From assembly GCA_026397395.1 (NCBI GenBank), contig JAPLUV010000031.1, forward strand, positions 1 through 43,693: a DNA stretch of 43,693 nucleotides, read 5' to 3'. The notes under the pieces are model-generated. The model saw only the letters and a list, made by a program, of their open reading frames with translations. It did not search any database and was not told the DNA's origin. Below, one piece after another: positions 20,482-32,600 of the stretch. This DNA is from a candidate division SR1 bacterium. GTDB taxonomy: Bacteria; Patescibacteriota; Gracilibacteria; Absconditabacterales; Absconditicoccaceae. Positions within the stretch are counted from its first letter, which is position 1, and each line of letters opens with the position of its first letter. The translations under genes were made by a program, and so were the position numbers.

Positions 20482-23400
20482 TTAATTATTTTTGATATAT
20501 TGATCTGACCTCTTGAGCATCAATAAAACATATCATCTGAGTTCTTTCATGGTTGGTTTGCTAATATCGTTCATTATCTGTATTTTTTGGAGTATTTTTA
20601 GATGTTTGTCATATCGATGAATGGCGTCTGATGTATTATATTTGCCAGCAAATATTAGTCTAGAAAGCACAGTACCAAATTCTGCTCTTGTTACATAGTT
20701 ATTAGGATTAAAGTTTTTCTTTGTTTTTCTACCATCTGATTCTCGGCCCATTAATCCTAATTGACATGATATCTTCATATAAAATTTCATTTCTGGAGTT
20801 TCATCTTTGGTATCAGCAAATGCACATAATATCTTGGTATCTGGTTGCTTGCCAATAATTTGGACAGTAAATTCTGCCATCATTTTGGCTAATTGTTTTC
20901 TGGTTATTTTCCCATCCAGGTTGGCATCGCATATAGGCGCAACGGTCGTAATTCATAAATTATATGCCCAGTTATACGCATCAATAAATTCGTTTTGCTG
21001 TGTAATAGTAGTACATGTTGCACTTGCATGAGATCATTGACTTTCACAGCTTGTGTCATAATAACTTGGAGAGAGATCTCCATTTGGACAGATATCTTTT
21101 GCTAACCAACTTCATCAACCATTACCAGTTTGTATTATTACTCCATTGCCAGTTTGCAGTACTAACCCATTGCCAGTTTGCAGTACTAACCCATTGCATA
21201 AGATATTGCTATATCCTGGAGTGCCGTTGTGTATGCCATCATCATAAAGTTCAGCTCATTCTAGTATGCCATTTCCACAGATTGCAGAATGAATGATAAA
21301 GGTTGCTCATATTGTATTGCCAGCAATGTCCCTTATTGTAACTGTATATGTCCCATCTACCATAATACTTGTTCCACTCAAATATGGATTGCCGTTTACT
21401 GTGGCAGTAGCTCCTGGATTGTTATCTGTGAAATAGATGGTTATGCCTGTGGCATATGTTACTCCACTTGTTGCTCATGAAAAAGTAGGTGGTATTTTAT
21501 CTATTCGATTAACCATTGCAGTTGTATTACCTGTGTTTCCAGCGAAATCAAGGAAAGTGAATGTGAAGTTTCCGTTTCCTGTGAAGAGATGTCAGGTAGT
21601 ATTTATGCCAGTCAATGGTTCGGAATATCCTGTTAGCATTGCTAATACATTGCCACTTGTTCGTGCTCATGATCCTGGCATATATATAACTGTTGCTGTA
21701 GGTTTTATTTTGTCTATTCGAGTAACTGTTGCTATCACTGTTCCTGTATTTCCCGCAAGGTCAGAGAAGGTAAACCCGAATATTCCATTACTGGTGAACA
21801 AGCGTCATGTAGCATTTATTCCTGTTAATGGCTCAGAATATCCTGTTAACATTGCAAGTACATTTCCACTTGTTGGTGCTCATGATGTTGGATTATAGAT
21901 AACCGTAGCTGTAGGTTTTATTTTATCTATTCGATTAACTATTGCAGTTACACTGCCTGTATTCCCAGCGAGATCGAGAAAGGTAAATGTGAATGTTCAG
22001 TTCCCCGTGAAAAGATGTCAGGTAGTATTTATTCCTGTGAGTGGTTCTGAATATCCAGTTAGTGTAGCAAATACATTGCCACTTGTCAAACTTCATGATG
22101 CTGGAGCGTATAGAATTGTAGCTGTTGGTGGAATTTTATCTATTCGATTAACTATTGCAGTAGCCACACCTGTGTTTCATCCAAAATCGAGGAAGGTAAA
22201 TGTAAAGCTTCCGTTTCCTGTGAAGAGATATCAGGTCGCATTTATTCCTGTCAATGGTTCAGAATATCCTGTTAGCATTGCTAACACATTGCCACTTGTT
22301 CGTGCTCATGATCCTGGCATATATATAACTGTTGCTGTAGGATCTAATTCTATCTGGCAAGTATCACTACATCCATCATTATTTATTGTGTTTCCATCGT
22401 CACATTGTTCATTTATTCAAGATCGATTTGGTGTCTGAATACTTTCGTCTCCACAAATATATTTTTTGATGTATAGCGTATCTCAGTCAAGATATGTGGT
22501 AAATCATGATTGTACTGTTGGTTGTATCTCTAAAATATTCCCTGTGTATCAGGTATAGAATGTTACTCCTCCTGTCTGTATATCAATTCCTATTGTTGGG
22601 ATTGAACAGTATAATATATCCCCGCTGATATATGGATTTTTTCATCATGTTACAAAGAGATCGGTCCCTGTATATGTTGTTGGATTGCTTCCTGTATCTA
22701 TGCTTATCCAATCTATACATTGCATAGCTACACAAGAATTTCTTGTGGTAAAGTGAAAGTAATTGTTTTGATCACTAGTAAATCATGCTTGTACAAATGG
22801 TTGGGGTATGCTTGCTAAATCATATCCACTTATCACAACATATATTTCTGTGTTGTAAGGAAGATTAAATCAACCAGTTCATCATATATTCCATGTGATG
22901 TCATAATTTTTGTCATGAGTGATTGCATTTGATCAATTAACACCATTACTGACATAGGAATATAGCAATCCGCTCAGCATTACTCATGAACTATACATAT
23001 TTTCACTCCAGATGGTTCATCCGGAAATTGAACCTGTTTTTATAATAATTTTTAAGGATCCACTATCTACTCAGGCCCAATCATCTAGTGTGGCGAATCT
23101 TATTGTCTTGAGAAATGGATATACATTTGTTGATGTATTTGGCAATCTATAACTGTATGGTGTAGTTATTGTTGTTCCTCCATTTCGAGCTGCTATCCCT
23201 GTTCGATACACAAATGGAGCACGAGGAGAATTGAATGTCATTGTCGATGTACTAAGATTATTTAGATTATCTCTTCCTGTTGCTAGTATTGTCGTAGCTA
23301 CTTCTTTTCAAAAGCTTGGTAATGTTGCTGCATAAATTATTCCTGTATATCCTCTATCGAGTAATGCTCGTGTTTTTCCTATAGCAGTCAAAGTGATATT

Positions 23401-24186
23401 GGTATTTCATAGACTAAATACTGTCGATCATATCTTTATCTGTATACTACCACTATTTACTCCATATTGATTATCTCCCGTACTATAATCAGGGACATAA
23501 TTGTCTCCACTTACATTTGCGTAGTTTGTTGTGAGATATCTATAATGTTTTCCTATTCCACTCCAGTCATTCATAGAAAATACTATGTCTTGTCCTGTTC
23601 CTACTCTATATGCTCAATTACTTATAGTAGAGACGCTGATGACAGGTCATTGATTGTCTATCAAACATGGCCCTGTAGCAAAATTAATGGTAAGATTTTG
23701 TACTCCAGAGAATAAACTTCAACCTCCTGCTTTTTCGATGAGATTATTTCCACTGTATTGTAATGTTGTTGTGCTTACTCATGTAGTATTTATTACTCTA
23801 AATGTACTCAAGAGGAGATTGCTTCCTGTGTTTGAAGATGATCAATAGAGTCCAAATCGCAATGTATTCCCATTCTTTATTGTACCTGTGAGTACATTGG
23901 ATAATAATTTCGGATTAGGTCGAAAATTTGTATATCGATTAGGTATTGGACTTATTTCTTCTGTGTTGAAATATATCATATTTTCTATGGAAGTAGCTCA
24001 TTCTGTCGGACTATCTACCATTACTTTTATAGGTGTCTCACAGTACATTCTTCCTGTATTGTATGCTGGACTATATGGGATTACTTGCATTTTAAATACT
24101 GCGTTTCATCAAAATCCATAACTACTTATCGTAGTTACTAAGACAAAGAATATGCAGCATAGCAAATAATAACCCTTTATTTTCAT
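20482..24186 (-). CDS. Large secreted protein with DUF4215, Ig-like repeats and C-terminal SLH-like domain
   Basis: One frame of 1,234 aa with no UAA/UAG and about 40 UGA codons as Gly. It has a signal peptide (MKIKGYYLLCCIFFVLVTTI), then about 550 residues of beta-rich sequence including DDWAGVDSGSL (about 372), also found in the 556-aa neighbour. Next is a DUF4215-type cysteine motif (QCDDGNTINNDGCSDTC, near 600), four 71-aa Ig-like repeats (IDKIPPTATV..TSGNVLAMLTGY..FTFTF.D.AGNTG), a second Cys-rich patch, and three 8-aa QTGNG-type units. The C-terminus has an EF-hand-like DANLDGKITRKQLAKMMAEF and an SLH-like segment (NPNNYVTRAEFGTVLSRL). The SLH-like end suggests non-covalent attachment to the cell wall. 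Its ATG overlaps the end of the cohesin-like gene by 10 nt. Confidence 0.85.
21121..21192. repeat. Three tandem 24-nt units inside the SLH-protein gene
   Basis: ATTGCCAGTTTGCAGTACTA plus ACCC forms a 24-nt unit present twice exactly (21145-21168, 21169-21192) and once in diverged form (21121-21144). On the coding strand each unit encodes eight residues of the LVLQTGNG type. Copy-number changes would keep the frame. Confidence 0.85.
21501..22352. repeat. Four tandem 213-nt (71-aa) Ig-like repeats
   Basis: The marker CTATTCG recurs at 21501, 21714, 21927 and 22140, exactly 213 nt apart. Units are similar but not identical and encode the DKIPPTATV...AGNTG Ig-like domain. A single diverged copy lies in the giant gene at about 29470-29690, showing module exchange between the two genes. 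Confidence 0.85.
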
Positions 24187-24893
24187 CTTTTGTATAAGGT
24201 GATGGATGTAAATCTCTTGTATCATAAGAATGCTATCATTATTGATAGAAACACAATTCATAGTATTTCAGCTATTCTTTTGATCCTCTGTTCTTGTAGT
24301 TTTTTGTTCGCAAGTGTTTTGAATTGTTCTTGATAGCTTGCAATTATTTCATTATCTTGTTTTGGTCCAACCCCCTTTTCTCCTGTTCACACTTGTGGAC
24401 ATGCTCCATCAAAAAAACTATATGCTCCGTTTCCAAACTCGAGTGGTAAGTTTTTTCATCCATATGATATGTAGCTAGCAGTGTTCCCCTTTTTATCTTG
24501 AAAGGAAAGATTTGTATTTTTTGTTTCGCCTTTGCTTTTTATTATCAATGTTCCGAAGAGAAATTTTCCATTTCTATTGTTTACGTCAAATCACAAAATT
24601 CTAATTTTATTATCTATTATTTGCATAAGACCACCTCATTCGAATGCATTTCCATATATGAAAGATACTGGTTCAATTGCTCCTGTATCAAAGAATATCG
24701 CTACTTCAGCTGCTACACTATTTTCTCATTGTGTATCCAACATAATATTAATCTCAGATGGACAATTTTTGGTTAATCCTGCTGCGTCTGGATCTATGTA
24801 GAGTCTAGCACCATGCACAAAAGACATTCCTATCATATAAGAGAAGGCTGCTCCTATTATTGTTTTTGTTGTGATGTGTTTTTTACTTATCAT
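24177..24893 (-). CDS. Membrane-anchored protein with cohesin-like domain; two compensating frameshifts
   Basis: The start is the ATG at 24893. A signal peptide (MISKKHITTKTIIGAAFSYM, ending VHGA) precedes a cohesin-like beta-sandwich of about 130 residues: ARLYIDPDAAG, INIMLDTQGENSVAAEVAIF, FDTGAIEPVSFIYG, and the late strand GKFLFGTLIIKSKG. Cohesins bind dockerins. The tail would be a linker, a basic helix, a membrane anchor (IAEILGIVFLSIMIAFLGYK) and RFTSITLYKRGK. As given, the frame hits TAA at 24345. The anchor is in the original frame again further on, and the stretch between reads sensibly (ASYQEQFKTLANKK) one base out. The two slips lie at short homopolymers (24361-24362 and the seven T at 24300-24306) and cancel. 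The stop at 24177-24179 overlaps the next ATG. The cohesin assignment is from pattern only. Confidence 0.68.
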
Positions 24894-24935
24894 ATTTGTG
24901 AGCGATATAAAATGAAGTCGGTTTGTCTATGTATG

Positions 24936-26606
24936 TTATGAAGGATGGAGAATAAGCTGGTTGTTGACTATTTCTGCTCGTCATCAACTTATGTTTAGTA
25001 TTTGTGGTGTGTTATATCCTGTATATCGTCATCATGTCATGATATTTCCTGTGAGTAGAAACCCAGTAAAGTTTGTTGATGGTCAACAATCCAATGTGTT
25101 TCCTTGTAGATATGGATAAGGACTGTTTGCTCATGTTACATACAGTATTGGCAAACTAAAAATTGAGGTGTTTCCATTCCAAAGAAAATTGATTGTTAAT
25201 GGCTCCATACATCATTCTAGTGTATTGCAAGATGCTCTTGTCCAAAAATTCCAACTATTGCTTATTATCTGATTCATGGCATTATCTTGACCACTTACTA
25301 TGACGCAAATATTTACTCCTGGTGTTGGTAATATCATCGCTCCAGAATGCAGAGTGATTATATAATCAGGAGTGTCTGCTGATCATGCTATTCCGGATAA
25401 GTTGATCTCTGCTCCTGAAAAAATATGACCTAATTGTACGCCTGCACATCATCATGAGTATATACTCACTTGAAGACTTCCACTATCTATACCTGCCCAA
25501 TCATCAGAAACTCTTACCTGAATATCTGAGAGTGGTAGAATATTTGTTGCTCAATCTGCTGGGCTGTTTTCACTTAATCGTGGATTGATTGGATTATTGA
25601 AATAACGAATAAAACTTCCACTATTTCCATCGCGGTCTTCAAAATATCCTGATAATAGCATCGGTTTTTCAATCCCATAACTAGGCATTGTGTTCCCTGT
25701 GATATTGATATAATAATCTCTCCAAAATCTATCCCATGTTTTGATCGATCATGATAATGTAGTAATATTCCCTGCAGTGAATATCATTGGAGTAGAACTG
25801 TTCCATGATACATTTGTCCCGCTTCATCTTAGCGTAAATGATATTGTCCCTGTCGCTATTCCAAGATTTCTTCCTGCTTTGTTCGCAGTGTATCATGTGG
25901 TAGTTAATGATAAACTATCATCAGTATATCCTGGTTGTGATCATGTATATTCATTGCTATTATCATATAACCAAAAACTGAATCCAGATTCTGCCTTTAC
26001 TTTGGTGGTTGAACTATTTGCTGCCAAGTTTGGTGTGAATGTGGATGTATATGGTAATCCATTGTCTGATTGACAGGTTCATGTTATGAAAGTAAATATT
26101 CATCATCCTGTGGTTAATGATAGATTATTCCCTATGCTATCACTGACTACCGATCATGGAATATAAGTCCCTATATATCATCCTGTTACTATTCCTCTTG
26201 ATATAATCCCAATTGTTCATATTTCTATAGTTCCTGCTAAATGTCTTGGTGGATTGTTGGATAACATAAAAGCAAATCTTGTTGGCGTACTATACATGAT
26301 ATTTTGTGATGATGGATATACATTATAGTTACTCCCATTTACTACAAATCATCCTGATAGGCTTTCTTGGAAATAATTGTACAAATTATTGCTTGTATAT
26401 CATATTTTAAATACTCAGGTGTCAATCTGTATATGAACGGTTGTAGATGTGCTCTCTTCAGCAGGAGCGTGAACTATTTCTACGGGTATCGTATACGGAC
26501 AGTATATTTTGATATCAGTTGTTCCTGTATCTATATATATTTTTGCGGCATGCAAAAAACTTATACTAGAGATTGTTAAGATCATAATGATAAGTTTTTT
26601 GGCCAT
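24936..26606 (-). CDS. Secreted beta-rich surface protein of unknown function
   Basis: A 556-aa product with a clear signal peptide (MAKKLIIMILTISSISFLHA) and no other membrane segment, read with about 40 UGA as Gly and no UAA/UAG before 24936. It is rich in Thr, Ser, Gly and Asn. The central part carries NPRLSENSPADGATNILPLS followed by DDWAGIDSGSLQVSIYSGG, an Ig/cadherin-like segment shared with the SLH-type protein downstream (DDWAGVDSGSLKI). It has a few Cys residues in CNTLECMEPL. No catalytic motif was recognised. It lies 21 nt after the giant gene and 42 nt before the cohesin-like gene, so it is probably part of the same assembly. The start is the ATG at 26606. Confidence 0.78.
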
Positions 26607-26627
26607 TTGTAGGTGATTATATAAAGT

Positions 26628-29600
26628 TTAAAATGATATTCGTCCTCCAGAGGTAACACCGTGTCCTGATGTAGAAGTTATCCAGTGACTTATGATAATA
26701 TCAACATCACTACTATTATACACGCCGTCTGCATTTAAGTCAAATTTATCGAATCAATAATTTGGGCTAAATGGGACTAATATATATGGTACTAATGCTG
26801 AATAATCTGCTCACATTATTGTTTCGTCTTTTGTGAGGTTTGGAGTGCTAAAATCTCAAGCATATTGATAATATCAGGTATATGGGTTAAACTGTGAGAA
26901 GGCGTTGCTGAATATCGCTCATACTATGTTATTTCCTGTAGTGAAGTCTAATGTCCTTGTTGTAGCATCTATTGTTATTCATGAAAGCATACTCCTTGCA
27001 TGAGATATACCTTCAAATGTTATATTATATGCTCATGATAATATTGCTCCTATAGATAACTCCCCTGTTCATCATCGTCCTAATGATATTATTCCTGTGT
27101 AAAGTAAGGTGTGACCACTGTATATTCCTACTTTTGCACCTGTCATTCTGAAGTTTGGAAGTGTTGTCCCAACTGTTGTTTGTGAACGTTTTTCTGGCCA
27201 TGCTTTGATGATATAGGTGATAGGATTAACGTTTATTCTCATAGAACAAGATCATGTAATAGTACTATCCCAATCTTTGTAAACGTATAATGTTGCAGTA
27301 AATGCCCCTACTCAGGTATAGGTATAACCATAGATGCCAGTAAAATTATTGTATTGGTTTCCGTCCCCTAGCGATAAGCCACTAAATAGAGTTCCTGTAC
27401 TTCTGCTTCCTGTAAAGTCTATGGATAAAGGCAGGAATCAGCTATTTATGAGACTCGTGAGCGTACATGTTGCTGGAGTTTGATCTACATAGATATTCGT
27501 TTCAAAGTGAGTAGCAAAATAGTCTCATCCAAAAATTTGGGTAATGACATGTTTATTCCCGTCACCTGTAGCTAAGTATATCCCTGTGCTTGTGTTTATT
27601 GATTGACTTGTTTTGAAAGTGCCAATATCTCCAAAAAGCGAATAATTACTTATGAAATTACTGTTTGCATTTGCAGTTACGGTGAATCCTGTAATATCTG
27701 TTATGATGGGGAGTCCAGATAATGATCAGGTATATTTCGTGGTATCAGATCAGATATATTTTGTTGGATCAAAAGATCATGAAAGAATAAGATCAGTTCA
27801 AGAATAAATGACAGGCTGTTTTTGAAGCAAAATTCCACTACCATAAGAGTAATTTGCAGGCAAAATATTCTTTTGTATCAAAGATCTGAAATCTATAAAA
27901 TCTCCTGTCCATGGAAGAAAATAATTGCCATTGTTGTCTATAGGATTCGTAATATAGTCTCGGGACATGGTTCCTCCTGTATCCAATATTCATCAAGTAA
28001 ATACTCCAGGAAAATCTAAAGATGAACCTCTAGTAAATCATGTCGTTGTTTCGTTGCTGTTCTCATCCACAATATTACCAAAACGATTTCCGAATATCTT
28101 CGCTGAGCCATAATATGTATTTCCAGAAGATGTAGCTGCAAGTAAAACTCATCCCCAATTATTGTTGTATATCTCTGTATCGTTAATTCTATTGTTGTGT
28201 GTATTTGCCTCAAAATTCACCCCAGCTCAATTATTATTATATATCTGACAGTTGTTGATTATATTATCGTTTGAATCATTTGCTATCCTCATTCCAAGAC
28301 TTATACTATCATATATTTGAGAATTATTGATAACACTATTATTTGAACTGTCATGAAAAAATGCTCATCGACCGTTATTGTATATCTGAGTATTGTTGAT
28401 AGTATTTCCACTATTTCAAGCGGACTCTATTCAATAACTGTTATTGAATATCTTTGAATTACTTATGGTGTTTTCTGTCGCATAATTTCGAAGATATATT
28501 CACGCATTACTATTTTGGTATAGTTGTGACTCAATAATATTGTTGCGTTTTACATTACTTAATACTATTCCGTAAATATTATTGTTAGATTGATTTCTGA
28601 AAACCGTATTACCAAAAGAGTCTGCTTCTCATCCTATAACTATTCCATCATAATTGTTGTATGTATGACTATTGGCAATCAACGCGTTGTCTGACTTATA
28701 TATTGCAATTCCATAGTAACTATAATTGTATGATTTTATTTGATTCATTGTAATGTTTGAACTTTGGTATATGTATACTCATGCATATAATGGTTGATGG
28801 GTAGACAATGGTCATCAACTTGTTCCATCAGTTGAAACGTTATCTATGATGGCGTGTTGTTTTCCTTGAGCAAAGAATACACCACCAAAAGGTCAGTGGA
28901 ATGTATATCAACTAAAATATATTGTTGCATTACCACTTCATACAATAGCAGAACAATTATTTACATTTATCATCCTTGATGTTACATGAGATCATGAAAA
29001 CAATACATAGATAGTATTTCCTGTTAGATATTCTGGGATACTGTCTGCTCAGCTTGTTGCATAATTGTTTATGTATTCAACTGACATAACGCTTGGATTG
29101 CATGTATTGCTTATTCGTGGGTTGGTATATGCAGTTTTGTCGCTTGCTCAACTACCATACAGCGCACAGATGATGTTTTGAGTTGAAGGATTGTTATCTC
29201 GAAATCCTCAGGTTATGAAGTTATCGTTATTCCATCGTGAGGCACAATCTATAAACGTGTTTATCGTAAATGTTGCTCCGGTAGTGTTTCATGCGATATC
29301 CGTCACTAATAAGGTATACGTTCCATCTCCTACAATACTCGTCCCACTCATATATGGATTGCCATTTACTGTGGCAGTAACTCCTGGATTATCATCTGCA
29401 AAATCTATTGAGACACTTGTTACATATGTCGTACCCGTTGTTACTCATGAGAATGTTGGAGGCGCTTTGTCTATTCGCCAAACTGTTCACGTTGTGATTC
29501 ATGGATTCCCAGCAAGATCGGAAAAAGTAAATGTGAATGTTCAATTTCACGTGAAGAGATGTCAGGTAAAGTTTATTCCTACTATTTTTTCTGAATAGCC

Positions 29601-32600
29601 AGTCAATATTGCCAACACATCGCCACTTGTTCGTGCTCATGATATAGGACTATATTCTACTGTAGCTGTAGGTGGAGTTTGGTCTAAGTAGCTATCATTT
29701 TCAAAATGTGTGGCAAAATAGTTTGATGAATATATTTGCGTGATGATCCTTTTGTTCCCATCTCCATTAGTCAAAACTATTCATGTGTTTGTGTTGATTG
29801 TTTGCCCTATTTTGTATGAAATGATATTTCCAAAGAGATTGTAGGTGTCTGTTAGTATATTATTAACTGTTCCCGTAACGAGTGCTCATGTATGATTTGT
29901 TATGGAGATTACTCACAAGAGATTTCCTGTAAGTTTTGTTGTATCTGATCATATATATTTTGTTGAGTCAAACGTTCATGAAAGAATAAGATCGACTCAT
30001 GAATATACAACTGGTTGTGCCTGGGTAAGTATGCTGCTACCGTAGGAATATTGCATTCACGAGGTACCTGTAAATGTTTTTTGTCCTATTAAACTTGTGA
30101 AGGTTCCTGACCGATTTAATAGATATTTATTATTGTTGTTTATTGGGTTGGTAATATAGTCCCAAGACATAATTCCTGTTGTTATAATCGTACCACTATT
30201 TCGTCCTAGCAATGGAAAATCGCTAGTAGATCATACGGATCGACTTCCTGCAATGTCTGATCAGTTATTAAATAAGGCTATATTACCATAGTATGTATTG
30301 TTTGGAGATGTGAAATAATTTCCTATTCCATCATCACTACAGTTATATGCTTGGATGTTGTTTATATTGTTGTTTGCTCAGGTATTTATAGCAACTCCCC
30401 AATTGTCATTGTAGGTTTGGGCATTATTTATCGTATTATTGTTTGCTGATGTTATAAGTATTCCCACTGTATTATTGTATGCTTGGATATTATTTATACT
30501 ATTATTATATCATCAAGCTCCTATAACTAATCCCCATCCATTATTATATGTTTGCACATTGTTGATTGTATTATTACTTCAATCTTTTACTATATATATT
30601 CCTACGTTATTAGTGTGGTTATATACTTTTGCATTATTGATGCTGTTGTTACTTGTTCAAGATCATAAGGCTATTCCCATGTGTATATTATTATATACTT
30701 CTACATTATTGACGTTATTGTTTCATCAGTAGCTAATTTGGATTCCTCGTCCATTATTATAGGATTGAGAATCTTTTATACTATTATTGCCTCATTCATA
30801 CCATACGCCTATTCAAATCTGTTGATTCATATATGCTTTGGTATTGCTGATTATGTTGTTCGCTCAAGATTGTAGTTCAACTCACCAATCATTATTATGC
30901 GTTTGCACATTGTTAATTGTATTGTTGGATCAAAAATATGACTCTATTCAATTTTGGTTGTTGTAGATTCTTATGTTGTTGATCGTGGTATCCAATGAAT
31001 CATAAAGATATATTCCGTTTTTATTACTAGCATGAGATCATCCGTTCCCATCTCAAGAACCATTTATGGTTATATTATCAATAATAATGTAGTGTTTATT
31101 ATTGTTATATAACATCTGATTTGCCCAGTTGTTGCTGTACAAAATTGTTCATGTCGCTTGATTGCTAATAACGCTGCTACAGTTTGTCATATCTATACTA
31201 CCATTATTTATGGATGTTGTTCCTGTAAGTACATAAATCGTATTAGCTTGCAGTATAGATGTTATTAGATTGCCCGTATATATAACCTTCATCCCTGTAC
31301 ATTGTGTGCTATCTCGGCCACTCCAATCTTGTGTATATGCAGTAGTGTCTCCTAATCCACTACCATATAAGGCACATATGATATTTCTACTATTTGGATT
31401 GCTATTTCGGAATCCTGTAGTGATATAATTATCATTGTTCCATCATGACAAACATGGATATACGTTTACTACAAAATTCCAGATATTACTTCGTCCACTG
31501 GCATTCCCCAAAATGTCGATTGCAGACACACGTCGATAATATATTTCATCTGCGAGATTGGTCAGAGATATTCCTGTAGTTGTCGTAAATCCAGATGTAA
31601 TAAGACTCGTAAATCCAGCTCCCGTACTTACCTGATACATATATCCACTTACTCCTATTCCTAAATCTGTAGATCCGCTTCGTAAGAAATTTACTGTTCA
31701 ACTATTTGTTTCTGTTCCACTTGTTGGTGCTAGAAGGATTGGTGCCGATGGCCCTGTAGCATCTCTGTTGATGTTTCTTCCAGTTGCTATTGAGTTGTCA
31801 GCTAAATCATTGACAAATCCTGTATATCTAAATATACCATCGTTTAGAACTGATTGACTTATTGTAAAACTCCATTTGTCGGTATCGTCTTTATTGAGAT
31901 TAGAATTGTAGAGTTCGGTAACTTCTCAAGAGCTAAGTACACGATTATATATACGTAGTTCATCTATTGCTCCAGAAAAATAACTTCAAAATGTTATCGA
32001 ATCTGTATGTAGTGCTCCAATGTCCGCATGGTATTCTCATGTATAAAATATAGGAGTGGTCTGTACTTTTCCTGTCTCGTATACTCCATTTTTATAAATG
32101 CTTGATGTTGTCCCATTATAGGTAACTACGAGATGTGTCCACACTCCTGTCTGTACTACTGATCCTAATATTTGTTCATTATTTGTTAACCCTCATCAAT
32201 TCGTTGTTATAAATGATATCTGATTGGTGGTGGAAAGACGAAGCGCATATCCATAATAATTTGATGCCCCTCCATAGTAAAAAGTAGAGAATATTCCCCA
32301 AGGTGCAGTACTACTCGTCGGTTTAATCCAAGCAGAGATGGTGAAGGTAATTATTTGAAATCATGTTTTATTGGTCAGCTTTATTCTTCAATCTACTCCA
32401 TTTCCAATATATGCTCCACTCCATCTTCCATTGCCAGTTCGCGTTACTCCTCCATATCCACTACCAATATTTCCGTATTGAGAAACATCTTTAATAAGTC
32501 CATCTGTTTCTCCTAGAGCTGATACATTATCAAAGTTCATCATAAGTAATAATCCGCTATCATAGATACTATAATTACTACCACTTCGTGTTCGCTTAAA

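Noticed and set aside
21501-22352. CRISPR array
   Set aside because: The repeats are 213 nt, contiguous, translated and similar rather than identical; there are no spacers and no cas genes.
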